A DNA stretch of 7,614 nt from Eggerthellales bacterium UBA948 (GTDB lineage: Bacteria; Actinomycetota; Coriobacteriia; Coriobacteriales; UBA8131), in assembly GCA_002293265.1 (NCBI GenBank), contig DBCW01000073.1, positions 10,682-18,295 of the forward strand. Reading direction: 5' to 3'. A program made the position numbers and the translations under genes. The notes under the pieces were generated by a model. That model saw nothing but the letters and a program-made list of their open reading frames with translations, was not told the DNA's origin and did no database searches. Below are positions 1 through 5,896 of this stretch, one piece after another (the first letter of the stretch is position 1; each line of letters opens with the position of its first letter).

Positions 1-1
1 C

Positions 2-856
2 TGGAAAAAGCCCATCACCATCGCGCGTCATGCGTATGGCGACATATATAAAAATACCGAGATGCTTATAGGCAATGAGATGTCCGGTGCCACCGTAGAG
101 CTGGTAGCTACTTCTCCGAGTGGCAAAGAAGAGCGCATGTTGATACACGATTTTGTCTACGCAAGCGCACCGAGTGGTATTGTGCAGGGTATCCACAACA
201 CGGATGCCTCTATTGAATCATTTGCCCATGCCTGCATGCAATATGCTTTAGACACCAAGCAAGACCTGTGGTTTGGTGCCAAGGATACGATCTCAAAAAC
301 TTACGAGCGCCGCTTTAGGGATATCTTTGATGAGGTCTTTGGGAGGCAATACAAGAGTGATTTTGCTGCTGCCGGCATTGAGTACTTCTACTCTTTGATC
401 GATGATGTTGTCGCTCGCGTTATCCGTTCTCAAGGTGGTTTTATCTGGGCTTGCCGTAATTACGATGGTGATGTGATGAGCGACATGGTAGCCACTGCTT
501 TTGGTTCGTTGGCCATGATGACCTCGGTATTGGTATCTCCAGATGGTTATTGGGAGTTCGAAGCCGCTCATGGAACCGTGCAACGCCATTATTATCAACA
601 TCTTGAAGGAAAATCCACATCCACAAACTCCGTAGCAACCTTGTTTGCCTGGACAGGAGCATTAAACAAGCGCGGAGAGCTTGATAGTAATCAAGAGCTT
701 TGCAATTTTGCCAAGAAGTTAGAAGCAGCAACTATTGCAACTATCGAGGATGGCATAATGACCGGCGACTTATATGTTTTGTCTAACTTGGAAAACAAGA
801 CCAAGGTAGACACCAGGGCATTTTTGCAAGAAATTGCCAAGCGTTTAGCGGATTAG
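2..856 (+). CDS. icd: NADP-dependent isocitrate dehydrogenase, C-terminal part (5' end outside window)
   Basis: Oxidative decarboxylation of isocitrate to 2-oxoglutarate with NADP+, a cytosolic enzyme supplying 2-oxoglutarate and NADPH. The open frame runs from base 2, upstream of the first in-frame ATG at 62, so this is a 3' fragment of about 284 codons; the family is about 400 residues long, so roughly 120 N-terminal residues are missing. It resembles the eukaryotic/homodimeric IDH type (human IDH1/2), not the E. coli type. Visible landmarks are ITIARHAYGD (the Arg equals human IDH1 R132), AKDTISKTY (Lys equals K212), LIDD and NYDGDVMSD (metal-binding Asp residues D252, D275, D279), and AAHGTVQRHY (Arg-His that contacts the NADP 2'-phosphate). 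All catalytic positions in the fragment are kept. The segment before LIDD reads YFYS where most relatives have YEHR, so it is a divergent member. A 146-nt gap separates it from ahcY. Confidence 0.93.
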   Translation, partial: WKKPITIARHAYGDIYKNTEMLIGNEMSGATVELVATSPSGKEERMLIHDFVYASAPSGIVQGIHNTDASIESFAHACMQYALDTKQDLWFGAKDTISKTYERRFRDIFDEVFGRQYKSDFAAAGIEYFYSLIDDVVARVIRSQGGFIWACRNYDGDVMSDMVATAFGSLAMMTSVLVSPDGYWEFEAAHGTVQRHYYQHLEGKSTSTNSVATLFAWTGALNKRGELDSNQELCNFAKKLEAATIATIEDGIMTGDLYVLSNLENKTKVDTRAFLQEIAKRLAD

Positions 857-943
857 AAGTCGCTACGTGCGGTACAAGTTGCAATAAGGCGACATTTGCA
901 TATAAACCAAGAAGTTTTATGACGACAAAAAAGCGTAAACGTG

Positions 944-952
944 TAATATAAG
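944..952 (+). promoter_or_regulatory. possible -10 region for ahcY-mtnA
   Basis: In the 146-nt gap between icd and ahcY the overlapping hexamers TAATAT (944-949) and TATAAG (947-952) resemble a -10 box, about 50 nt before the ahcY start. No convincing -35 box sits at the right distance, so this is a weak call. The same gap also holds a 5-bp inverted repeat (GTCGC 859-863 / GCGAC 889-893) with a long loop and no T-tract, which I do not call a terminator. I saw no motif of a SAM or SAH riboswitch. Confidence 0.25.
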
Positions 953-986
953 TAGTTGAACTTTTTTAACAAGATTTTGGCAAATT

Positions 987-993
987 GGAGAGG
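987..993 (+). promoter_or_regulatory. Shine-Dalgarno deciding the ahcY start
   Basis: GGAGAGG lies 9 nt before ATG 1003. It sits inside the extension that would exist if translation began at TTG 985, so it favours the shorter protein beginning MPYHIKDI, a normal AhcY N-terminus. Confidence 0.75.
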
Positions 994-1002
994 AATGAGG
1001 CC

Positions 1003-2262
1003 ATGCCTTATCATATCAAAGATATAACTCTGGCAAATGCAGGTAGAGCTCGCATCGAATGGGCAGACAGAGACATGCCGGTGCTTGCGGGCATCAGAGA
1101 GCGCTTCAAATCAGAGCGCCCGCTGGAGGGTCTACGCATATCGGCCTGCATGCACATTACTACCGAGACAGCCAATTTGCTGCGCACTCTAGTAGCCGGT
1201 GGAGCAGATGTTGTAGCTTGCGCATCTAACCCTCTATCCACTCAAGACGATACTGCTGCCGCATTGCTTCAGCATTATGGCGTACGTACGTATGCGGTAA
1301 AGGGTGAAGATACGGCAACGTATTACCAACATATTGATCGTGTTATCGATCATCAACCACACATCACCATGGACGACGGTGCCGATGTGGTTGGTCGTAT
1401 TCACGAAAAGCGCCCCGAGATTATCACCAATATTTTAGGTGGTACCGAAGAAACCACCACAGGAGTTATTCGTCTGTCAGCGATGGCTAAAGATGGTGCA
1501 TTGCGTTACCCGATCATTGCGGTAAACGATGCTAAGACCAAGCACTTCTATGACAATCGCTACGGTACCGGGCAATCTACTCTTGATGGCATCATGCGCT
1601 TGACCAACCGTCTGTTAGCCGGCAGAACCATAGTTATTAGTGGTTATGGCTGGTGTGGCAGAGGTATTGCCACGCGCGCTGCCGGTATGGGCATGCAAGT
1701 TATCATTTGTGAAGTTGATCCGTTCAAGGCGTTGGAAGCTCACATGGAAGGCTACTTAGTAATGCCGGCTGCGGAGGCTGCCAAGCGTTGCGATATCTGG
1801 GTCACTGTAACAGGCAATCTTAACGTCATTGGTGCTGCGGCATTCACCAACATGAAAAATGGAGCGATAATCTGCAACTCCGGTCACTTTAACTCTGAAA
1901 TTGATATCTCTTGGTTGGATGATAATTCCACCGATAGACGCGAACTTAAACCAATGGTGCAGGAGTATCGCTTGTACGACGGGCGCAATCTCATCTTGCT
2001 CGCCGAAGGACGTTTGGTAAATCTTAGCGGCGCAGAGGGACATCCGGCAGAGGTTATGGATATGAGCTTTGCCAATCAAGCTCTGACTGCCGAATATGTG
2101 GCTAAATATGCCAAGCAGCTTACTCCTGGTGTCTATCGTGTACCCGAGTCAATTGATGAGAGTATTGCCCTGCTTAAGCTCAGAGCATTAGGTCTGGCTA
2201 TTGACACGTTGACCCCTGAGCAAGAAGAATATCTAAACTCTTGGAACTTAGGCACGGTTTAA
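1003..2262 (+). CDS. ahcY: adenosylhomocysteinase (S-adenosylhomocysteine or S-inosylhomocysteine hydrolase)
   Basis: NAD+-dependent, reversible hydrolysis of S-adenosylhomocysteine to homocysteine and adenosine, removing the inhibitory product of SAM-dependent methylation. The protein is 419 residues from ATG 1003; a TTG at 985 would add six residues, but GGAGAGG at 987-993 is a well-placed Shine-Dalgarno for 1003 and overlaps the longer version. Substrate-site motif MHITTET (H51, T53, E55) aligns with human H55/T57/E59. Catalytic counterparts are D125, E150 (in GGTEETTTG), K180, D184 and N185 (NDAKTKHFYDN). The Rossmann glycine motif GYGWCGRG starts at residue 214, followed by VDP for NAD binding. 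It belongs to the short type: it lacks the roughly 40-residue insert of proteobacterial enzymes and the C-terminal KPDHYRY, ending instead in YLNSWNLGTV, and has GHPAEVMDMSF as in archaeal and Thermotoga enzymes. Some short enzymes prefer S-inosylhomocysteine, so the substrate is not certain. mtnA follows 6 nt downstream. Confidence 0.95.
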   Translation: MPYHIKDITLANAGRARIEWADRDMPVLAGIRERFKSERPLEGLRISACMHITTETANLLRTLVAGGADVVACASNPLSTQDDTAAALLQHYGVRTYAVKGEDTATYYQHIDRVIDHQPHITMDDGADVVGRIHEKRPEIITNILGGTEETTTGVIRLSAMAKDGALRYPIIAVNDAKTKHFYDNRYGTGQSTLDGIMRLTNRLLAGRTIVISGYGWCGRGIATRAAGMGMQVIICEVDPFKALEAHMEGYLVMPAAEAAKRCDIWVTVTGNLNVIGAAAFTNMKNGAIICNSGHFNSEIDISWLDDNSTDRRELKPMVQEYRLYDGRNLILLAEGRLVNLSGAEGHPAEVMDMSFANQALTAEYVAKYAKQLTPGVYRVPESIDESIALLKLRALGLAIDTLTPEQEEYLNSWNLGTV

Positions 2263-2268
2263 TAAAAA

Positions 2269-3474
2269 ATGGCGGCTGATTTAACAAATCTCCCGCATAG
2301 CATATGGTGGGATAAAGATTCTGACGACGGTATTTCCGGTGTATATCTTATCGATCAAACACGTCTGCCTCTTCAAGGCGATGTTTTGAGGTGCTGCACA
2401 CTTGAAGGTGTGGAGATTGCAATAAAGTCATTGGCACTCAGAGGTGCTCCGGCGCTTGGCGTAGGTGCCGCGATGGCCATTGCAGTGTTTAGCGAAAACG
2501 AAAGTCTAGCCAACACTGCTGACGAATGGTTGCAAGAAATAGATGCTGCGGCCACGCGCATCAGTGCCGCCAGACCAACTGCCGTAAATCTGTCTTGGGG
2601 TGCTGAGAAAGCGCGAGATTTTGCTCACAGACAAATATCTGCAGGGGTGGGCTTATCAAAAGCAAAACAGGCACTTGTCGACTTTGCCAAGCAAATGGCT
2701 GCCGATGATGAAAAGACCAACCGCGCAATTGGCGTAAATGGTGCCGCCCTGCTGATGCCCGGGTCAAATGTTTTAACTATCTGCAACGCCGGTTCTTTAG
2801 CAACAGCATATTTTGGTACAGCACTTGGTGTGGTCTATGAAGCTTATGGCCAAGGCAAGATAGATCATGTTTGGGCTTTAGAGACCAGACCGGTTAATCA
2901 GGGTGCCAGGTTAACCACATGGGAGCTAAAATGCGCCGGCATACCCTCCGCATTGATCGCTGACAGTATGGCTGCAAGCGTGATGGCACAAGGCTGGGTG
3001 GATGCAATACTGGTGGGGGCAGATAGGATATGTTCCAATGGCGATACTGCAAATAAGATTGGAACTCTGGCGCTAGCTGTGCTTGCCAACCACTACGCTA
3101 TACCGTTTTACGTTTGTGCTCCGGATTCCAGCATTGATCGCAGCCTGATAGATGGCAGCCAGATCCCAATAGAGCAGCGCGATCCACGAGAACTAACGGG
3201 TTTTACAGCTACAGGCGTAATACTTCCGGATGACGAAGCAACATCAACAGCTTTCGACACTCTAACAGCACAAGGCAGCAAAGCTTTAAAATTCAAAGCC
3301 GGACACGAGATGCTTATCGAGCGAAAAGGTGGCGGCTATAGCTTTGATGCATGGTTTGCCACAACCCCACCAAACATAGAGGTTTACAATCCGGCTTTTG
3401 ATGTAACTCCGACGAAGCTAATTACGTCGATCATCACCGAGAACGGGATATTCAATCCCAGCAAATTGGGATAA
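2269..3474 (+). CDS. mtnA: S-methyl-5-thioribose-1-phosphate isomerase, with a C-terminal-domain insert
   Basis: Aldose-ketose isomerase converting 5-methylthioribose-1-phosphate to 5-methylthioribulose-1-phosphate in methylthioadenosine salvage; family members can also act on 5-deoxyribose-1-phosphate. Family marks are RGAPALG (R58), TICNAGSLATAYFGTALG with catalytic Cys172, QGARLTTWEL, VGADRICSNGDTANKIGT with catalytic Asp252, PIEQRDPREL (from about 301) and VYNPAFDVTP (from 372). At 401 residues it is longer than the usual 340-360. The excess lies between ELTG (311) and NIEVYNPAFDVTP (369), about 57 residues where relatives have some ten. The usual DETRP reads LETRP (L204). It starts 6 nt after the ahcY stop with no evident Shine-Dalgarno, so translation is probably coupled to ahcY. 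No mtnK, mtnP or other mtn gene is in view. The closely related eIF2B-like ribose-1,5-bisphosphate isomerases are an alternative, but the Cys/Asp pair and overall match favour MtnA. Confidence 0.9.
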   Translation: MAADLTNLPHSIWWDKDSDDGISGVYLIDQTRLPLQGDVLRCCTLEGVEIAIKSLALRGAPALGVGAAMAIAVFSENESLANTADEWLQEIDAAATRISAARPTAVNLSWGAEKARDFAHRQISAGVGLSKAKQALVDFAKQMAADDEKTNRAIGVNGAALLMPGSNVLTICNAGSLATAYFGTALGVVYEAYGQGKIDHVWALETRPVNQGARLTTWELKCAGIPSALIADSMAASVMAQGWVDAILVGADRICSNGDTANKIGTLALAVLANHYAIPFYVCAPDSSIDRSLIDGSQIPIEQRDPRELTGFTATGVILPDDEATSTAFDTLTAQGSKALKFKAGHEMLIERKGGGYSFDAWFATTPPNIEVYNPAFDVTPTKLITSIITENGIFNPSKLG

Positions 3475-3506
3475 AGCACTGAAAAATCAAAAATCGTTCA
3501 GCGCTT
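3474..3506 (+). terminator. hairpin directly after mtnA, possible weak terminator
   Basis: AAGCACTGAA (3474-3483) pairs with TTCAGCGCTT (3497-3506) over ten positions with one A/C mismatch and a 13-nt A-rich loop. The stem begins at the last base of the mtnA stop codon. The following bases, ATTCAGACC, are not a T-run, so it may be a weak terminator or an mRNA 3'-end stabiliser. Confidence 0.4.
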
Positions 3507-3522
3507 ATTCAGACCAATTGGT

Positions 3523-3534
3523 TATGATCGTTAG
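3523..3534 (+). promoter_or_regulatory. candidate -10 box giving a leaderless comF mRNA
   Basis: TATGAT at 3523-3528 matches five of six bases of a -10 consensus and would place the first transcribed base at about 3535, the A of the comF ATG. No Shine-Dalgarno precedes that ATG. A clear -35 box is not present. A perfect 10-bp palindrome, ACCAATTGGT (3513-3522), abuts the box and could be an operator or chance. Confidence 0.3.
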
Positions 3535-4323
3535 ATGCTGTCTTCAGGTTCTGCCTACATAACAAAATATCTGCTGGTAAAAGAGATTCGTCGACTCAAG
3601 TCCAAGATATTGGAATGCTTTTACCCCACGCGTTGTGTTGGTTGCGAGCGACTGGGATATCTGCTGTGCAACGAGTGTCAAAACGAGCTGGTTTTTATCG
3701 ACCAATCTACATCTTGCACTGCTTGTGGTGCTCCGTTTGGGCGCAACGTGTGTACAGAATGCTCAACGGTATATGACAAGGCTATATTTCCGTTTGCTGC
3801 AACATCATGTGCCTTGGAGTTCAATGAATTAAGCAGAAGACTGGTGTTGACGTACAAAAATGGCGGTGAGAAGCGCTTAGCTGTGTTGCTGGCTCAATTG
3901 CTGGCGCAGGTCATTCCAAGGTCATGGTATCGCTGGGCAGATTTAATAACATGGATACCTGCAGATCCTATAGCTTACAAACGCAGAGGTTTTGATCACA
4001 TGGCATATGTCGCTGATGCTTTATCCAAACGTATCGGATTAAGTGCAAAACCGCTGTTATACAAGCGAAGCATCAAAGACCAGCGCAGCTTAAACAGATC
4101 TGATAGGCAACTTAACATGCGCGAAGTGTTTTTGGTCAATAAACCAAAAACCGGCAGCAGCTTAAACTCCAAAGACATTTATTTTGATGAGATTAGAGCT
4201 AAAAATATCATCCTGATCGATGACGTTTTTACTACCGGCGCAACTCTATCAGCGGCAACAAATGTCCTGCTAAACGCAAAAGCTAACGAGGTACGTGTAG
4301 CTACAATCTGTCGTGTCTGGTAA
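3535..4323 (+). CDS. comF: ComF family protein (zinc-finger phosphoribosyltransferase, ComFC-like)
   Basis: Member of the ComFC/GntX family, linked to DNA uptake and processing during natural transformation in competent bacteria, but widespread also in species not known to be competent. The N-terminal part has four CxxC pairs (C34/C37, C45/C48, C61/C64, C73/C76) forming the zinc-binding region. The C-terminal half is a type I phosphoribosyltransferase fold with the PRPP-binding loop LIDDVFTTGATL (residues 227-238, Asp229-Asp230), plus an upstream WIPADPIAYKRRGFDHM segment typical of the family. The 262-residue length is slightly above the usual 190-250, with about 25 extra basic residues before the first zinc motif. 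Start chosen at ATG 3535; no Shine-Dalgarno is visible, and the gene lies 60 nt after mtnA. No other competence gene is in view. The last sense codon and stop codon also form part of a promoter for the downstream RNA. Confidence 0.88.
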   Translation: MLSSGSAYITKYLLVKEIRRLKSKILECFYPTRCVGCERLGYLLCNECQNELVFIDQSTSCTACGAPFGRNVCTECSTVYDKAIFPFAATSCALEFNELSRRLVLTYKNGGEKRLAVLLAQLLAQVIPRSWYRWADLITWIPADPIAYKRRGFDHMAYVADALSKRIGLSAKPLLYKRSIKDQRSLNRSDRQLNMREVFLVNKPKTGSSLNSKDIYFDEIRAKNIILIDDVFTTGATLSAATNVLLNAKANEVRVATICRVW

Positions 4324-4332
4324 AATCTATAA
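4318..4332 (+). promoter_or_regulatory. extended -10 promoter overlapping the comF stop codon
   Basis: TGGTAAAAT (4318-4326) is an extended -10 element (TGn plus TAAAAT, five of six to consensus). It is made of the comF Trp codon, its TAA stop and three more bases. A start of transcription 7 nt later falls at 4333, exactly the first base of the long closing stem of the RNA. The -35 region (TAGCTA near 4298-4303) is weak, as is usual with extended -10 promoters. An overlapping TATAAG (4328-4333) is an alternative -10 box. Confidence 0.5.
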
Positions 4333-4584
4333 GTTCCCTCTGGGTCTGTGGTTGCGAATGTTTCAGCAATGTTGCATTTTAGTCCATGGTAGACGCGGCC
4401 AAAAGGATCCACGTAAGTGTGTGGTCAACCACACATGAGCACGGCGCGTCTTAGGGGTAAGCCGTACCGCTTGGTGACAATGGAGCATCCGCTCCCCAAG
4501 CGAGAGAGCCTACAGTGAGATAGTATCAGGCAACAGCTCCGGTATGCGAGTGTGGGGTCAAAGACCAGGTCAGCCAGAGGGAAC
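4333..4584 (+). ncRNA. large structured RNA or leader, closed by an 11-bp stem; class not identified
   Basis: The 291-nt gap between comF and the next gene has no plausible coding sequence but much complementary structure. A perfect 11-bp stem (GTTCCCTCTGG 4333-4343 with CCAGAGGGAAC 4574-4584) closes the whole element. Inside are a 7-bp stem AGACGCG/CGCGTCT (4391-4397/4445-4451) enclosing a 7-bp hairpin with a TCAA loop (4418-4424/4429-4435). ACGG/CCGT (4441-4444/4462-4465) brackets the 3' strand of the first stem, making a pseudoknot. A two-part hairpin follows (4468-4474/4496-4502 and 4482-4486/4491-4495, with a 7-nt one-sided bulge), then a weaker GCCT/AGGC hairpin (4508-4511/4528-4531). 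It lacks the hallmarks of RNase P, tmRNA, SRP, T-box and the riboswitches I know. Its place after comF recalls raiA-motif RNAs, which I remember as associated with raiA and comFC genes; this is unverified. No terminator follows, so it may also be the 5' leader of the binding-protein gene. Confidence 0.65.
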
Positions 4585-4601
4585 CGACTATTAATAAAAA
4601 A

Positions 4602-4607
4602 GAGGAG
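4602..4607 (+). promoter_or_regulatory. Shine-Dalgarno deciding the GTG start at 4615
   Basis: GAGGAG lies 7 nt before GTG 4615. The open frame extends upstream to an ATG at 4552, but that start has no ribosome site, adds 21 residues ahead of an otherwise complete signal peptide, and would lie inside the 3' part of the structured RNA. Confidence 0.8.
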
Positions 4608-4614
4608 AGCTAAA

Positions 4615-5685
4615 GTGAGCAATAAGCGAAAGATTATGGCAAGCCTACTGGCAAGTGTTTTGATGTTCTCGATGATGAGCGTAGGTCTTAGCGGCTGCTT
4701 TGGAGGCAGCAGTAAACCTACATTGACTTTAAGCACACCATCTATCCAAAGCCCGGACATTATTGAATCTGGTGTTTTGCGAGTGGGTTTTGACTCATCA
4801 CATGCTCCTTTTGCCGGTCTCTCAAATGGTGAGATCATTGGCATTGATGTGGATGTTGCAGCATCGGTAGCAGAAAAGCTTGGGCTAAAGTTGCAAAAGA
4901 TCGATGTTAGCGGTCAAAATGTTAGCAGTTTATTGCAAGATGGTACGATAGATGTAGTCATGGGTATCCAAGGCGGCAGCTCATCTGATTTTACCGAGAG
5001 CATGGTAGGTCCTTATCTGATAGACGGCCCGGCAATATTTACTGTAGGACATTCAGATACGCCTACAACACTTGATCCGGCAACATTGACGGGTGTAAAG
5101 ATCGCTGCCCAAGAAAAATCATTATCGGCGTATCAGATATCCCAACAATACGGCGACGGAAATCTTGTCACGTATCCAAAGTTAGACGAAGTGTTTAATC
5201 AGCTGGCAACGGGAGGTATCTCTTATGCTGCGGCTGACGCTATCGTAGGATCGTTCTTGGCGGTAAAAATGGAAAACATTCGCTGCGAGGGAATCCTTGG
5301 CACCCCACAAGGCGTTTACATGGGCGTTGCTGCAAACAAGCAAAACCTCGTGAGCAAGCTAACCGAGGCGTTACGATCTCTTCGTGATGGCGGCAATATG
5401 CAAGTTGTCGTTTCAAAGTGGCTAGGTCCGGTGTCATCTTCTGCAGTACTTAGTACCGATGCCATAGTCGCTCAAACCACATCCACAGGCACATCTGCCA
5501 GCGGGCAAGCTGCATCTAGTGCCGCAGGAGCAACTACAGGAACAACTCCAAGTGATACAACTAACGCAAGCGGAGGAACCGGTGGCGCTTCTAGCGACAG
5601 CGGCAACTCATCGTCATCGTCGACCAATGGCACATCGGCAAATACCGACACTAACTCTAGCGGCACTTCTGCAACAAGCAGTTAA
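4615..5685 (+). CDS. substrate-binding lipoprotein, family 3 (SBP_bac_3), divergent, with a Ser/Thr-rich C-terminal tail
   Basis: 356 residues from GTG 4615. A basic N-terminus (SNKRK), a hydrophobic stretch and lipobox LSGC with Cys28 mark a lipoprotein anchored to the outer face of the membrane. A linker to about residue 47 leads into a periplasmic-binding-protein fold of the amino acid type: ESGVLRVGFDSSHAPFAGLSNGEIIGIDVDVAASVAEKLGL, LLQDGTIDVVMGI, and a final VVSKWLG near 265-271. In typical amino acid binders the segment after the first lobe carries an Arg (TxxER) that holds the ligand carboxylate; here it reads GIQGGSSSDF (117-126) with no Arg. The second-lobe Asp is present (D208). Residues 288-356 are almost entirely Ser, Thr, Gly, Ala, Asn and Asp, an uncommon C-terminal addition. 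The ligand is therefore unknown, and a sensory or non-transport role is possible. It has no adjacent permease of its own and lies 30 nt after the structured RNA. Confidence 0.85.
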   Translation: MSNKRKIMASLLASVLMFSMMSVGLSGCFGGSSKPTLTLSTPSIQSPDIIESGVLRVGFDSSHAPFAGLSNGEIIGIDVDVAASVAEKLGLKLQKIDVSGQNVSSLLQDGTIDVVMGIQGGSSSDFTESMVGPYLIDGPAIFTVGHSDTPTTLDPATLTGVKIAAQEKSLSAYQISQQYGDGNLVTYPKLDEVFNQLATGGISYAAADAIVGSFLAVKMENIRCEGILGTPQGVYMGVAANKQNLVSKLTEALRSLRDGGNMQVVVSKWLGPVSSSAVLSTDAIVAQTTSTGTSASGQAASSAAGATTGTTPSDTTNASGGTGGASSDSGNSSSSSTNGTSANTDTNSSGTSATSS

Positions 5686-5721
5686 TCGGCAACCGATGAG
5701 AGCAAGCTTCGTGTCACTTTT

Positions 5722-5740
5722 GTGCTACTGAGCACTAATT
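5722..5740 (+). terminator. weak terminator candidate after the first binding protein
   Basis: GTGCT (5722-5726), loop ACTG, AGCAC (5731-5735), then TAATT, continuing T/A-rich. The stem is short (5 bp). A second tiny hairpin, ATCGG-CAA-CCGAT, covers 5685-5697 at the stop codon. Both lie in the 211-nt gap before the second binding-protein gene, which has its own promoter. Confidence 0.35.
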
Positions 5741-5818
5741 TAAATTCATAAAAGCGGCGAAAACAGTAGATTTCGAAAAAATCTATGTAAAATTGCTGTA
5801 ATCTATACAAATGCACTT

Positions 5819-5854
5819 TTGTGTATTAAAGTTTTGGGTCTTATAAGGGGATAT
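5819..5854 (+). promoter_or_regulatory. promoter for the amino acid transporter operon
   Basis: TTGTGT (5819-5824) and TATAAG (5842-5847; five of six to consensus) are separated by 17 nt, predicting a transcript start near 5854 and a leader of about 43 nt. Upstream, an AT-rich 7-bp hairpin (TAGATTT 5767-5773 / AAATCTA 5779-5785) and a partial inverted repeat around 5804-5826 could be regulatory sites, with no identifiable factor. Confidence 0.5.
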
Positions 5855-5883
5855 TCGTAAAAAGGATATAGAGGAAGTTTTTT

Positions 5884-5891
5884 AAAGGAGG
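5884..5891 (+). promoter_or_regulatory. strong Shine-Dalgarno for the GTG start at 5897
   Basis: AAAGGAGG ends 5 nt before GTG 5897, a near-perfect match to the 16S rRNA 3' end, which fixes this non-ATG start and suggests strong translation of the binding protein. Confidence 0.88.
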
Positions 5892-5896
5892 CAATT

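Noticed and set aside
859..893. Terminator after isocitrate dehydrogenase (GTCGC/GCGAC)
   Set aside because: The stem is only 5 bp with a 25-nt loop and no T-run follows.
4333..4584. RNase P RNA, tmRNA, 6S RNA or SRP RNA
   Set aside because: No GAGGAAAGTCC core, no tRNA-like ends with a CCA terminus, no GGAAGGAAGCAG-type SRP apical loop, and no open-complex-like central bubble of 6S could be seen.
4333..4614. T-box, lysine, glycine, TPP, cobalamin, FMN, SAM or yybP riboswitch
   Set aside because: Short resemblances such as AGAGGGAACC or TTAGGGG occur, but none of the conserved core strings (for example the T-box GGTGGNACC) are present.
4425..4844. 139-residue open frame on the minus strand across the structured RNA and the binding-protein start
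   Set aside because: It is antisense to a well-supported lipoprotein gene and to the RNA, has no ribosome site that I can see and no recognisable domain; it looks like a shadow frame.
5767..5785. Terminator made by the TAGATTT/AAATCTA hairpin
   Set aside because: AT-only-like weak stem followed by TGTAAAATT, not a T-run; it could at most be an operator or chance.
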